A stretch of DNA of 64,000 nucleotides, taken from the NCBI GenBank assembly GCA_934167875.1, contig CAKPMC010000004.1:44766-108765 (forward strand). The letters run 5' to 3'. The notes under the pieces are model-generated. The model did not search any database, was not told where the DNA came from, and was given only the letters and a program-made list of their open reading frames with translations. Position numbers and translations under genes: made by a program. Of the stretch, positions 19,172-28,918 are shown one piece after another (position 1 is the first letter of the stretch; each line of letters opens with the position of its first letter). The DNA is from an uncultured Bacilli bacterium. GTDB lineage: Bacteria; Bacillota_I; Bacilli_A; RF39; UBA660.

Positions 19172-19697
19172 ATGGACTGAAGATTGGATAAATATTCAAT
19201 CAATTACCAATGGTATGATTGTTTTACCAAATCAAGAAAAAGTATCAGGAGTAAAAATAACTCCACGTAATATCTTTATCCTAGATGAAGAATCACAAAC
19301 AAGTGTATTAATAGCACTTAAGAATTTTTATAATACAATAGATTATGAGTTTTGGTTAGTTGTTGCCGATAGACCAGTTGATATATCAGTATATCTATCA
19401 CAATTGCAACTTCAATACCAAAATCAAACTAATCAACAAGTAAGAAAATTAATTAGTCAAGATATTCAAAAAGGTAATTACTTCATGAATAATAATGTTG
19501 TTGATACCGAATATTTCATCTTATTCAAAGAAAAAAATGTTGAACTTATGCAAAAGAAGATTCGTTCTCTTATAAGCGGACTTTCAACAGCAGGTCTAAT
19601 AGCTAGTCAAACTAGTAATGAAGATCTAAGAATAATACTAGATAATTTCTTAAACGGTGGTTCAACCACTACATTTGGGACGGTGATGCCTCTATGA
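19146..19697 (+). CDS. Stand-alone VirB4-N-terminal-like / TraC-like protein
   Basis: 183 residues, no membrane segment. The pattern of a short strand-rich start (GMIVLPNQEKVSGVKITPRN), a helix after it, and a second strand-helix unit (DTEYFILFKEK) resembles the N-terminal domain of VirB4/CagE/TrbE proteins, here encoded separately while the next gene already has its own N-terminal domain. It overlaps the PrgI gene by 26 bases and VirB4 by 4 (ATGA), so the three are tightly coupled and likely made in fixed ratio. Confidence 0.65.
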   Translation: MNQKINQSKWTEDWINIQSITNGMIVLPNQEKVSGVKITPRNIFILDEESQTSVLIALKNFYNTIDYEFWLVVADRPVDISVYLSQLQLQYQNQTNQQVRKLISQDIQKGNYFMNNNVVDTEYFILFKEKNVELMQKKIRSLISGLSTAGLIASQTSNEDLRIILDNFLNGGSTTTFGTVMPL

Positions 19698-21481
19698 GTA
19701 TTTTCAAATCTGAAGTTGCTCCAAAAGGACTACAATTTAATCCAGGAGATTTCGTTGTTAGCGGTAAATATGCTACTATCTTAACAGTAGTATCTTACCC
19801 TAAATACATTTATCCAGGATATTTATCATCACTAACAAGTATGTCTGGTATAAAGGTAGTTGCAAAACATATACCAGTACCTTTTTCAACAATGTCTAAA
19901 ATGTTAAATAAACAAATTGCTGACTTAAAAACTAGATATCAAGATGAAAGAGATAATACTATTCGTGAAAGAATTAGACTTGATTATGAATCATTAGAAC
20001 AATTCATAACTATGTTAGCTGGAAGTCAAGCTAAAATATTTGATTATCAAATGCATATCATGATTACAGCTGATAGCAGAGAAGATCTTGAATTAAAGAA
20101 AATAAATGTTAAAAACTACTTAGATGCTATGGAAATGAAAGGTGTTTCACTTCGATTTGAACAGGAAAAGGTTCTTAAATCAATAGTACCAATTTTTCCT
20201 AAACAAGATGTAGAAAATCGTATTGGTACACCAATACCATCACCAACCATTGCAGCAATGTATCCGTTTATCTTTGATAGTATAAAAGATCCAGGATTAT
20301 CTACTTTATTAGGTGTTGATTTTTCTGGAGGTGTTATCTTATTTAATCAATTCTTATATCAAATTAAAAAAGAAAACAACCGTAATAATGCTAACCTTAT
20401 AATTTTAGGTACTTCAGGATCAGGTAAATCAACAGCAGCTAAACTAATGTTAAGAAGCCATATTCGTAATGGCTACCAGATAGTAGCAATTGATCCAGAA
20501 AATGAATTATATGAAATGGCTACAAACTTTGGTGGTGAATCAATCGACCTTGGTAAAGGTGGGGAATATGGAATGGTTAACCCACTTCAAATCGTAATTG
20601 ATGCTGATGAAGATGAAATTAAACAAGGATTAGGTTATACCGTTTTAACTAGAACACTTCAATTCCTAAAAGGATTTATGAGATATTATGATCCATCTAT
20701 TGAAGAAGATGTCCTAACTATGTTTAGTGAAGTAGTTCAAGATACATATCGTCGTTTTGGTATCGATTTCAATAGTGATTTCTATAATTATCAAGCAAGT
20801 GATTATCCAACATTCTCAGATGTTTATGCAACTATTAAAGGCAGATTATTATCTATGACAGATCAAACTCAGGAACGTACTATTATGGAAAAACTTGAAT
20901 TAAAAGTAAGACCACTAACTCAAGAGTTAAAATATTATTTTGATGGTCATACTACGGTTAATCCTAATACTGATTTTATTGTCTTTAATATAAAAGAATT
21001 AATGAATTCTGCTGATAATATTCGTAATGCTTTATTCTTTAACATTTTAAAATATGCTTGGGGCTTATGTCTTGATAAAAGCATAAATACATGTTTAATG
21101 GTAGATGAAGCCCACGTATTATTATCAGGAAGTAATGCTCTAGGAGCTGAATTCTTATCTCAAGTTCAACGTCGTGCTCGTAAATATAATACAGGTTCAA
21201 TTATCATTACTCAACAACCTAGTGATTTCGCAGCACCTAGCGTTATTATGCATGGTAAAGCTATATTCGATAATGCATCTTATTATTTAGTAATGGGCTT
21301 AAAGAAACAAGCAGTTGATGACTTAGGCAAATTAATTGATTTAAATGAAAATGAAAAAGAAAGTATAAAACGTTATTCACAAGGGGAAGCATTATTTGTT
21401 TGTGGAAATCGTCGTATGCGTATTAACGTTATTTTAACTCCAGAAGAACTAGAATCATTTGGTTCAGGTGGAGGTTTATAG
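19694..21481 (+). CDS. virB4: VirB4 type IV secretion ATPase
   Basis: 595 residues. N-terminal VirB4 domain (about 15-170) followed by the RecA-like motor: Walker A GTSGSGKST (239-247), FSGG/LFNQF beta hairpin just before, Walker B CLMVDEAH (467-474), and the RRARKYN and ITQQPSDF motifs downstream. VirB4 is the universal T4SS ATPase, acting at the membrane with VirB3 and VirB6. The start overlaps the previous stop as ATGA. Length is near the lower end for the family. Confidence 0.95.
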   Translation: MSIFKSEVAPKGLQFNPGDFVVSGKYATILTVVSYPKYIYPGYLSSLTSMSGIKVVAKHIPVPFSTMSKMLNKQIADLKTRYQDERDNTIRERIRLDYESLEQFITMLAGSQAKIFDYQMHIMITADSREDLELKKINVKNYLDAMEMKGVSLRFEQEKVLKSIVPIFPKQDVENRIGTPIPSPTIAAMYPFIFDSIKDPGLSTLLGVDFSGGVILFNQFLYQIKKENNRNNANLIILGTSGSGKSTAAKLMLRSHIRNGYQIVAIDPENELYEMATNFGGESIDLGKGGEYGMVNPLQIVIDADEDEIKQGLGYTVLTRTLQFLKGFMRYYDPSIEEDVLTMFSEVVQDTYRRFGIDFNSDFYNYQASDYPTFSDVYATIKGRLLSMTDQTQERTIMEKLELKVRPLTQELKYYFDGHTTVNPNTDFIVFNIKELMNSADNIRNALFFNILKYAWGLCLDKSINTCLMVDEAHVLLSGSNALGAEFLSQVQRRARKYNTGSIIITQQPSDFAAPSVIMHGKAIFDNASYYLVMGLKKQAVDDLGKLIDLNENEKESIKRYSQGEALFVCGNRRMRINVILTPEELESFGSGGGL

Positions 21482-21507
21482 AAAAGTAGTAAAGGCAGGT
21501 GAGCTGT

Positions 21508-24252
21508 ATGGATGAAGAACAAGAAAATTTAGAAAAGCAAAAGCAAGCTGATAATAATCAAAAGACAGCTCACGTTGCTGGTAAAGCAGCAGCAACTTAC
21601 TATGGAGGAGCTGCTGGTGGTCAACTATATGATGCAGCAAGTAAAACTAAAGTAGGGCAAGCAATAGAAAAGAATGCAGCTAAAAATATCAGTAACAATC
21701 CTGCTTTAAATAGAGCCAGTCAAAAGTTAAATGATGTTGGCGCTATGGATGCCGCTGACAAGGGAATTGATTTAGCTGGTGGCAGTATGGGCAAGGGGGC
21801 ACCTAATCCATCAGGTGGTGGCATGAACAAGCCAGGACTATCACCATCTACAGGTAGTGAAGGTGGTAAACCAGGTTTAGATCAAGGTAATAAAACTTCT
21901 AATTCTGGAGAGTCATCAAATTCAAATACAAATACCTCAGGTGGTAAAAAGAAATTAAACAATCTTTTCGGAAGTGGCGAAGGTAATGCCGATAGCTCAG
22001 ATAGTTCAACTGAAAATGAAAGTTATGCTAGCAAAATATTTAAATTTATAAAAAGTCATCCTAAACCATTCATCTCTATGGGTGGTGGTTTTCTACTAAT
22101 ATTAGTACTAATCATAGCAGTTATTTCGATAGCTGATTCGGTAGTGGGTGGCGTTATTGATTTTTTCAACAACGTAAAAGACACACTAATAGGTTTCTTC
22201 ACAAAAGATGAAGAAGAATTAATGAATGATTATTATGATACATTAAAAAATACTCAAATAGATATCAATGAAGATTATAGTGTTTGTATTGATGTAAATT
22301 TAATAACAGCTGCTCTTACAGTTAATGTAGCTGCTGATGATTTTGTTAACGATGGTGAACAGATTGATCCATCTGGAGACGGCGACACTACAACTAATGA
22401 AGATGGTACTCAATCTACTAAACCATATAAAAAAATGACAAAGCAAGTAAAACTTTTAGCATATATGCAACTTATGACTAGTAAATATGGTTTAGATAAA
22501 AGTTATAAAGAAACTAATGGTAGTTATTGTAGTAGTGACAATAAAACGCCAGTGTTAGTAGATAGTAGCAAAGTAAATGATTATGAAGGTGAAAAAACAC
22601 CTTGGGTAAGTATAGATAGTTCAAATTTTGATTTAATATCTAGACATGATTTGGGTGAAAATCTTAACTTTAAATTATTAAAAACAACGTCAGAAAAAAA
22701 TTATGCCTATTATTTATATTATCCTAAATATAATTCTGATGGTAGTTGTGATGATTCATATGCTAAAGGTGCATTACCAGAAGAGAAAAAAGAGTTAAGT
22801 ATAGGTGATTTAAAGACAAAAGAAGATTCTGTTTTCTACTGGAATTTAATTAACTCATTTATACCAGATTATTATAAAGACTATTTACCAGATAAAGATG
22901 CTGCTAATTATGATGAAGCTGTAAAGAAAATAGCTGATGATATATATCTATTATATGCTGAAACAGGACCTAGCCAAACATGTGCTAGTAGTTATCAAGG
23001 ACCATCTAGTCTATGTCCAAATGGTATAACCGTAGTTGGTAAAGATGGTAATGCTAGTACAATCGATTTTGAAGAATACATAGCTGGAGTTGTTTCAAAT
23101 GAAGCTTATAGTAGTGAAGGAATGGAAGCACTAAAGGCACAAGCAGTAGCAGCTCGTACCTATGCTATTAATTTAACTAATTATTGTGAAAAAACTATTT
23201 CTAATAGTACCAATGCTCAAACATTTACCAAAGATATTAATGATAGAGCACGAGAAGCAGCAACCTCAACCGCTGGTGAAATACTAGTGGATTCAAATGG
23301 TAAAATCTTTGGAGCTCAGTATGATTCTTTCTGTTATGATGATAAAGACTGTCCAGATGCTAAGAAAAATGCTGATGGAACATATTCAGTTACTTATACC
23401 AAAGTTCCTAATGGAGAAAAACATGTAATTACTTTAAGTGATCCTAAACAATATGGAAGAATAACGCATGGTAAAGGACATGCTCATGGTATGAGTCAGT
23501 TATTATCATATCAAATGGCAAAAGAAGGAAAAACTTATCAAGAAATATTATCTTATTTCTATTCAGATGGTGTAACAATTAATTTAGTATTATCACCAAC
23601 TACTACTGAAGGTGGTACGATTATTAATAAACCAATTGAACACTATTTAAGTGCCGTTGGAACCAACATTAATAATATGAATCAAACTATCTATAGCCAA
23701 GTAAGAAAAGCAGGAGTTGGAACTAGAGAAGGTGTTGTGGCAGCTGCCGTAACCTTAATTAATAACTTCTATTCACAAACAGGATATCTTCTTCCATATG
23801 AGTTATATCCTAGTGGTAAATATTCAGGATATGGAATGGATCCAAGTTGGGGTACTAACACAGGAAGATCCGATTATCCTTCAAATGGTTTAGATTGTAG
23901 TGGCTTTGTTTCATGGGCTATTCATAATGGTGGCTTCAAGTACGAAGTAAAAAGTGCTAAAGGATGGGGCGATTCCAGCGCAAGAAGACCTTGGACTAAA
24001 GGAATGACTGATACCTCAGCTAAACCAGGTGATTTAATCTATAACGCACCTCAAAGTGCTAATGGTACTACAGGTCATATTAGAATGATAGTTGAAGTTA
24101 CCAAAGAAGGTTATGTTGTAGCTGAAGCAAGTTCTAGAAAAAATGGTGTTAGAATCAAAACCATTTCCTTTACAAGTACAGGTAATTATTATTTAGTTAA
24201 TATGGATAACTATTATGCCAGTGCTACAAAAGTAACAGATTACCCACAATAG
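21508..24252 (+). CDS. Cell-wall hydrolase: SpoIID-type transglycosylase plus NlpC/P60 peptidase
   Basis: 914 residues from ATG 21508 (AGGTGAG just upstream; an in-frame GTG lies within that site). Residues 1-175 are a low-complexity Gly/Asn/Ser-rich cytoplasmic part and 188-212 a membrane helix. A SpoIID/LytB domain starts near 515 (FEEYIAGVVSNEAYS, likely catalytic Glu532; ALKAQAVAARTYA; later GKGHAHGMSQLL). An NlpC/P60 domain ends the protein, with Cys797 in LDCSGFVSW and His857 in TGHIRMIVEV. It should cut both glycan and peptide bonds to open a path through the wall, the VirB1 role. Confidence 0.88.
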   Translation: MDEEQENLEKQKQADNNQKTAHVAGKAAATYYGGAAGGQLYDAASKTKVGQAIEKNAAKNISNNPALNRASQKLNDVGAMDAADKGIDLAGGSMGKGAPNPSGGGMNKPGLSPSTGSEGGKPGLDQGNKTSNSGESSNSNTNTSGGKKKLNNLFGSGEGNADSSDSSTENESYASKIFKFIKSHPKPFISMGGGFLLILVLIIAVISIADSVVGGVIDFFNNVKDTLIGFFTKDEEELMNDYYDTLKNTQIDINEDYSVCIDVNLITAALTVNVAADDFVNDGEQIDPSGDGDTTTNEDGTQSTKPYKKMTKQVKLLAYMQLMTSKYGLDKSYKETNGSYCSSDNKTPVLVDSSKVNDYEGEKTPWVSIDSSNFDLISRHDLGENLNFKLLKTTSEKNYAYYLYYPKYNSDGSCDDSYAKGALPEEKKELSIGDLKTKEDSVFYWNLINSFIPDYYKDYLPDKDAANYDEAVKKIADDIYLLYAETGPSQTCASSYQGPSSLCPNGITVVGKDGNASTIDFEEYIAGVVSNEAYSSEGMEALKAQAVAARTYAINLTNYCEKTISNSTNAQTFTKDINDRAREAATSTAGEILVDSNGKIFGAQYDSFCYDDKDCPDAKKNADGTYSVTYTKVPNGEKHVITLSDPKQYGRITHGKGHAHGMSQLLSYQMAKEGKTYQEILSYFYSDGVTINLVLSPTTTEGGTIINKPIEHYLSAVGTNINNMNQTIYSQVRKAGVGTREGVVAAAVTLINNFYSQTGYLLPYELYPSGKYSGYGMDPSWGTNTGRSDYPSNGLDCSGFVSWAIHNGGFKYEVKSAKGWGDSSARRPWTKGMTDTSAKPGDLIYNAPQSANGTTGHIRMIVEVTKEGYVVAEASSRKNGVRIKTISFTSTGNYYLVNMDNYYASATKVTDYPQ

Positions 24253-24261
24253 GAGGATATA

Positions 24262-24999
24262 ATGAAAAAGAAAATATTTATATTAACATTTTTACTCCTT
24301 TGTGTAACAGGTTGTAATGCTAATTACGATATAGAAATATATAATAATCAAGTAAAAGAGGATATGCAATTTGTTGAATTAGATTCATCAGTTTGGGATA
24401 GTGAGGTACAATATGGCCTTAGTTACCGTAACTTATTAGAAGCTTCAATTGATTATCCATATCCTGCTTTTAATGATGCTGTAGTAGATGAAGATGATAC
24501 CATTAAATTAGAAGGTGTTGAATATTATGATAATACTTTAATATCAGATAATCTTAAATTAGGACAAAGATTAAAATATAATAAATTTACTTTAAATGAT
24601 TTCAGTAAGTCATCAATAGTTAGAAAATGTTATCAATATTTTACTGTTAAAGAAGAGGAAGATAATATAATAATTTCTACATCACTAGAAAACCTATGCT
24701 TTAGTGAATATCCAATCTTAGACAGAATAACTATAAATCTAAAAACAAATCATAAAGTAGTTAGTAGTAATGCAACCAAGGTAAAAGGATATCACTATAC
24801 ATGGGATATTACTAGAGATAATAGTAGTGATAGTGCTATTTCAATTACTCTTAAAAAAGATGATTATATTTTCAATTATGAAAATGAATTCATTAAAAAA
24901 ATTATTTACATTGTTCTAATAGTTGGTATAATACTAAGTGTTAGTAGTATATGTTACTTTTACTTTAAAAATAAGAATAAACGATTAAATGAAATCTAG
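24262..24999 (+). CDS. Lipoprotein with C-terminal membrane helix, T4SS-associated
   Basis: 245 residues. Lipobox VTGC with Cys18 after a basic, hydrophobic signal. The mature domain is beta-rich, and a second hydrophobic helix (about 211-236) precedes a basic cytoplasmic tail, so the protein is tethered at both ends. This topology resembles LppM-like proteins, but I cannot assign the family. AGGAGG precedes the ATG. Lying between the wall hydrolase and virD4, it may be an assembly or VirB7/VirB8-like factor; that role is inference. Confidence 0.72.
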   Translation: MKKKIFILTFLLLCVTGCNANYDIEIYNNQVKEDMQFVELDSSVWDSEVQYGLSYRNLLEASIDYPYPAFNDAVVDEDDTIKLEGVEYYDNTLISDNLKLGQRLKYNKFTLNDFSKSSIVRKCYQYFTVKEEEDNIIISTSLENLCFSEYPILDRITINLKTNHKVVSSNATKVKGYHYTWDITRDNSSDSAISITLKKDDYIFNYENEFIKKIIYIVLIVGIILSVSSICYFYFKNKNKRLNEI

Positions 25000-25009
25000 G
25001 AGGTAGTAT

Positions 25010-27283
25010 ATGAAATTAAAGTTTAAAGCAGATGCAACTGATGTATTAATATTTGTAATATTTGCTATATTTTTATTCTATATAGTTTGCTTAGGAGTAC
25101 TTAATTTTCCTGAGTTAGCACTAAATGGACATTTTTATGGACTAAATCCATTTCCTGCTTTAGCACCTGACAGGATTGTTACAACTTTAGTTTTTTATCT
25201 TATCTTCCTAGCTGCTATTTTTGCATCTGTATCATCATATTTCTTTGAAAGAGAAAGTGGTTTTGGTTTCTCAACAGAAAAATCTTCAAAAGGTTACAGT
25301 CATTGGGCCAAAGAAAAAGAAATTAAAAGTGATAACGGTGTTGAAATGGTAAAACCAACAGCTGATAAGTCAGAATATGCTGGTATACCACTAATTATAA
25401 AAAAAGATGAAGTATGGGTAGATAACGGTGAGTATCACTCATTAGTAATAGGAGCTACCGGATCAGGTAAAACTCAAACTGTTATTTTTCCTACTGTAGA
25501 AGTTTTAGCTAAGAAAAGAGAATCAATGATTATCACTGACCCTAAAGGTGAAATCTATGAAAAAACTTCAAATATGCTACGTGACAAAGGTTATGATGTC
25601 TTAGTACTTAACTTCCGTGATCCACAAAATGGTAGTGCTTGGAACCCATTATCTCTTCCATATCGTATGTATAAATCAGGAAATCAAGATAAAGCTATTG
25701 AGTTATTAGATGACCTAGCTGCTAATATTCTTTATGAAGAAAAAAGTGGTAATGCTGATCCATTCTGGGAAAAAACATCAGCTGATTATTTTGCAGGACT
25801 TGCTCTTGGTATGTTTGAAGATACCACAGAAGATAAAGTAAATATTAATAGTATTAGTTTAATGACAACTGTTGGTGAAGAAAAATTTGGCGGTTCTACA
25901 TACATTAAAGAATATTTCAATACTAAAGATCCTAGTAGTCCAGCATATACAAATGCCAGTGGTACTATAATGGCACCTAGTGAAACTAAAGGAAGTATCA
26001 TTTCTGTATTTAAACAAAAAATAAAATTATTTGCATCTCGTGAAAATTTATCAGAAATGTTAAGTCATAGTGATATAGATCTTGAAACTATTGGTGAAAA
26101 ACCTACAGCCTTATTCATTATCATTCAAGATGAAAAGAAAACTTACCATCCATTAGTTACAATTTTATTAAAACAATGTTATGAAACATTAATAGCTACA
26201 GCTCAAAAACATGGTGGAAAATTACCAGTTAGAACTAATTTCTTACTAGATGAGTTTGCTAATATGCCACCACTTAAGGATATAACTACAATGATTACAG
26301 CAGCCCGTAGCCGTCAAATTCGTTTTACAATGATAATTCAAAACTTTGCTCAATTAGATCAAGTGTATGGTAAAGAAAATGCAGAAACTATCAAAGGTAA
26401 CTGTGGAAATATTATTTACTTAATAACAACCGAATTAAAAGCTCTAGAAGAAATCAGTAAAATGTGTGGTGAAGTAAAATCTAAGAAAGATGATAAAACA
26501 GCTTCAACACCACTTGTTACTATAAGTGATTTGCAACGTATGAAACAGTTTGAAGTAATTATTATGCGTATGCGTAAGAACCCTTTCAAAACTAAATTTG
26601 TTCCATATTATCAAATGGATTTTGGTAAAAAATATGCTAAAGCTGAATATCCAGAGCGTACTAAGGAAGAAGTTCATACTTTTGACTTAAGAGAATATGT
26701 AAAAGAAAAGAAAAAAGAAAAATTAATGCAAATGATGAATGATCCTCAATCAGCTCCAATGGGTGGTATGCCAAACGGTATGCCTGGTGGTTTTGGAATG
26801 CCAAATATGAATTCATTCCCTCAAGGCGGTATGTTTGGACCTCGATCAACACCTATGCCAGATAATAGACCAAATTCTATGAGTTCCAATAGTGAAATGG
26901 GAAATGGTGCTGGAATTAATGTAGATGATATTATTAAGAAAATTGATGCTAAAATCGCTGAAATTGAAAAAGAGGAACAACAGAAAAAACAACAGAATAA
27001 TATTACTGAAGAGCCAAAATCAACAATTGAACCTAAATTAGAAGTCAAGGAAGAAAAAGTCCCTGATACCACTCCTAAAGAAAAATTAACAATTGATGAT
27101 CTATTAAAACCATCTTCAAATCAAGAAATTATTCCAAAAGAAGAAAATTTAAAAGAAGACAAAAAGTTAGAGGAAATGGTACCAGTTAATGAACCTAAAC
27201 CAATAATTCATGAAGAAAAAATACCACCTAAAGAAGATAATATTAGTGATGATCAATTCTTTGATGATTTCTTTGATGATTAA
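25010..27283 (+). CDS. virD4: VirD4/TraG-type coupling ATPase
   Basis: 757 residues. Two N-terminal membrane helices (about 12-33 and 56-78), Walker A GATGSGKTQT (148-157), the TDPKGE motif (176-181), Walker B FLLDEF (411-416) and the TAARSRQIRFTMIIQ region after it. VirD4 proteins recruit substrates to the secretion channel. Beyond about 550 lies a roughly 200-residue tail, first Met/Gly/Pro-rich (GGMPNGMPGGFGMPNM), then Lys/Glu/Pro-rich with an acidic end. AGGAGG precedes the ATG; a terminator ends the locus here. No relaxase gene is nearby. Confidence 0.93.
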   Translation: MKLKFKADATDVLIFVIFAIFLFYIVCLGVLNFPELALNGHFYGLNPFPALAPDRIVTTLVFYLIFLAAIFASVSSYFFERESGFGFSTEKSSKGYSHWAKEKEIKSDNGVEMVKPTADKSEYAGIPLIIKKDEVWVDNGEYHSLVIGATGSGKTQTVIFPTVEVLAKKRESMIITDPKGEIYEKTSNMLRDKGYDVLVLNFRDPQNGSAWNPLSLPYRMYKSGNQDKAIELLDDLAANILYEEKSGNADPFWEKTSADYFAGLALGMFEDTTEDKVNINSISLMTTVGEEKFGGSTYIKEYFNTKDPSSPAYTNASGTIMAPSETKGSIISVFKQKIKLFASRENLSEMLSHSDIDLETIGEKPTALFIIIQDEKKTYHPLVTILLKQCYETLIATAQKHGGKLPVRTNFLLDEFANMPPLKDITTMITAARSRQIRFTMIIQNFAQLDQVYGKENAETIKGNCGNIIYLITTELKALEEISKMCGEVKSKKDDKTASTPLVTISDLQRMKQFEVIIMRMRKNPFKTKFVPYYQMDFGKKYAKAEYPERTKEEVHTFDLREYVKEKKKEKLMQMMNDPQSAPMGGMPNGMPGGFGMPNMNSFPQGGMFGPRSTPMPDNRPNSMSSNSEMGNGAGINVDDIIKKIDAKIAEIEKEEQQKKQQNNITEEPKSTIEPKLEVKEEKVPDTTPKEKLTIDDLLKPSSNQEIIPKEENLKEDKKLEEMVPVNEPKPIIHEEKIPPKEDNISDDQFFDDFFDD

Positions 27284-27290
27284 TAATTAT

Positions 27291-27323
27291 AAGAATAGCT
27301 ATTTTACTAGCTATTCTTTTTAA
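27291..27323 (+). terminator. Intrinsic terminator ending the Tad/T4SS locus
   Basis: 11-bp perfect hairpin, arms AAGAATAGCTA and TAGCTATTCTT, loop TTTTAC, then T-run; 7 bases after the virD4 stop. Confidence 0.85.
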
Positions 27324-27369
27324 GTATTAGAATTAGATTTTCAGCATATAATATATTGGAGTTGATTAT

Positions 27370-27687
27370 ATGTATGATTCTATTGACATTAATGGAATAG
27401 ATCAAATTCATATTACTACTACCAATACACAACAATCTAATTCTAGAATATTAATAGATATTAGAGACAAATATGAATATATTTTAGGAAATATTAGTAA
27501 TTCAGTTAATATTCCATATAATTATTTAGCCCTTTTACCAGAAAATTATTTAAATAAAACCTCAATTTATTACATCTATTGCGATTGTGGTAAAAAAAGT
27601 AGAAAACTTTGCTTATTTCTAAATCAATTAGGTTATAAAACTATAGATTTAACTGGTGGTTATAAAAATTATCATAAACATGACTAA
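27370..27687 (+). CDS. Single-domain rhodanese-like protein
   Basis: 105 residues. Rhodanese fold signatures: LIDIRDKYEYILGNISNSVNIPY, an active-site loop YCDCGKKSRK with the likely catalytic Cys71, and TGGYKNY at the end. Such proteins carry sulfur as a cysteine persulfide. The active loop has a second Cys at 73. TTGGAG precedes the ATG and TATAAT at 27347 may be its -10. It lies just outside the secretion locus, after the terminator, and seems unrelated. Confidence 0.85.
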   Translation: MYDSIDINGIDQIHITTTNTQQSNSRILIDIRDKYEYILGNISNSVNIPYNYLALLPENYLNKTSIYYIYCDCGKKSRKLCLFLNQLGYKTIDLTGGYKNYHKHD

Positions 27688-27743
27688 ATTGTAACGAAAA
27701 TTACTGCATTAATATTATATAATATTGGTGTGGTGATTTTTAT

Positions 27744-28853
27744 ATGAGTGAATATTTAGAAATAATTAAAACATCTTTTATTTTTTTTCCAGTTATAGCC
27801 TTTATATTTACTATTCCTTATATATTAATTCAATATCATAAATATGGTTCCATTTATTATTTAAGGGTAATAATTGTTTACTCATTTATCCTATACTTAT
27901 TAACGGCCTATTTCTTAGTTGTTTTACCATTGCCAAGCATTGAAACAGTAAGTAAATTAACTACTCCAACAACGCAGTTAATACCATTTAAGTTTGTTCA
28001 GGATTTTATTAATGAAACTTCATTATCAATCACTAACATTCATACATACATTAAAGCATTATTAGAGCCTTGTTTCTATGTAGTAATATATAATATACTA
28101 TTATGTCTACCATTTGGAATATACATGCACTATTACTTTAAAAAGAGTCTAAAGAAAACAGTTCTGTGTACATTTTTATTAAGTTTATTTTTTGAATTAA
28201 CACAATTAACAGGTTTATATTTTATCTATCCTAGAGGTTATCGTTTATTCGATGTTGATGATCTAATTTTAAATACCTTTGGAGGTTTACTTGGCTATTA
28301 TATTGGAAAATTATTTATAAAAATTTTACCAAATAGGGATAGAATAGATGAAAAGTCATATCAGTTAGGTCATAAAGTATCTTTTTTAAGAAAATTAGTA
28401 GCCCTTAACATAGATCTGTTCCTATTAGCAGCAACTATTTCTATTTTATCTATCTTTACCGCAAACCGTTATTTATATTATTTTTTGATTATTGTATATT
28501 ATATATTAATTCCAATAATTACTAATGGTAAAACACTATCGTATATATTTTTGAACTTAAAAATAGATGGTAATGATATTAAATCTAAAAAATATCAAAT
28601 ATTAGTAAGACAAATATTATGGCTATTAGAAATGGTACTTCCTATGTTATTAATTGAAATAATAGATAAATATATATCTAATTTATCAATTACTTATATA
28701 CTTCTAATAACACTAATTATATTTAATTATTATTTAATAATATTAATAAAAGTATTTCTGAAAAAAACATTAATTTATGAAAAACTAAGTAAAACTCACA
28801 TAGTTAGTACTATAAATGAAAAACTTGAAAAAGATAAAAAAATAACTGACTAA
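27744..28853 (+). CDS. VanZ-like and RDD-domain membrane protein
   Basis: 369 residues, polytopic. Residues to about 195 match the VanZ family: conserved FELTQLTGLY, FDVDDLILNTFGGLLGY. From about 205 an RDD-type domain follows (FLRKLVALNIDLFLL with the Arg and Asp, GKTLSYIFLNLKI, later a third helix pair). VanZ-RDD fusions occur in Firmicutes; function is unclear apart from links to cell-envelope stress and glycopeptide tolerance. GGTGTGGTGA precedes ATG 27744. Confidence 0.85.
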   Translation: MSEYLEIIKTSFIFFPVIAFIFTIPYILIQYHKYGSIYYLRVIIVYSFILYLLTAYFLVVLPLPSIETVSKLTTPTTQLIPFKFVQDFINETSLSITNIHTYIKALLEPCFYVVIYNILLCLPFGIYMHYYFKKSLKKTVLCTFLLSLFFELTQLTGLYFIYPRGYRLFDVDDLILNTFGGLLGYYIGKLFIKILPNRDRIDEKSYQLGHKVSFLRKLVALNIDLFLLAATISILSIFTANRYLYYFLIIVYYILIPIITNGKTLSYIFLNLKIDGNDIKSKKYQILVRQILWLLEMVLPMLLIEIIDKYISNLSITYILLITLIIFNYYLIILIKVFLKKTLIYEKLSKTHIVSTINEKLEKDKKITD

Positions 28854-28864
28854 ATATATTATAA

Positions 28865-28900
28865 GAAGCAAATTATTTAAGAATTTGTTTCTTTTTTTTT
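28865..28900 (+). terminator. Intrinsic terminator after the VanZ-RDD gene
   Basis: 10-bp stem, arms GAAGCAAATT and AATTTGTTTC (one G-U pair), loop of 7, followed by nine Ts. Confidence 0.85.
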
Positions 28901-28918
28901 AACTTTTTTAATAATTTC

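Noticed and set aside
19146..21481. Frameshifted virB4 split in two
   Set aside because: The two frames join by a clean ATGA overlap, and the downstream protein already has a full N-terminal domain and Walker motifs, so two genes are more likely.
4190..27283. Ordinary integrative conjugative element
   Set aside because: VirB4, VirD4, PrgI and VirB6 are present, but no relaxase, integrase, excisionase or att-like ends are seen in the window. The region left of position 1 was not available.
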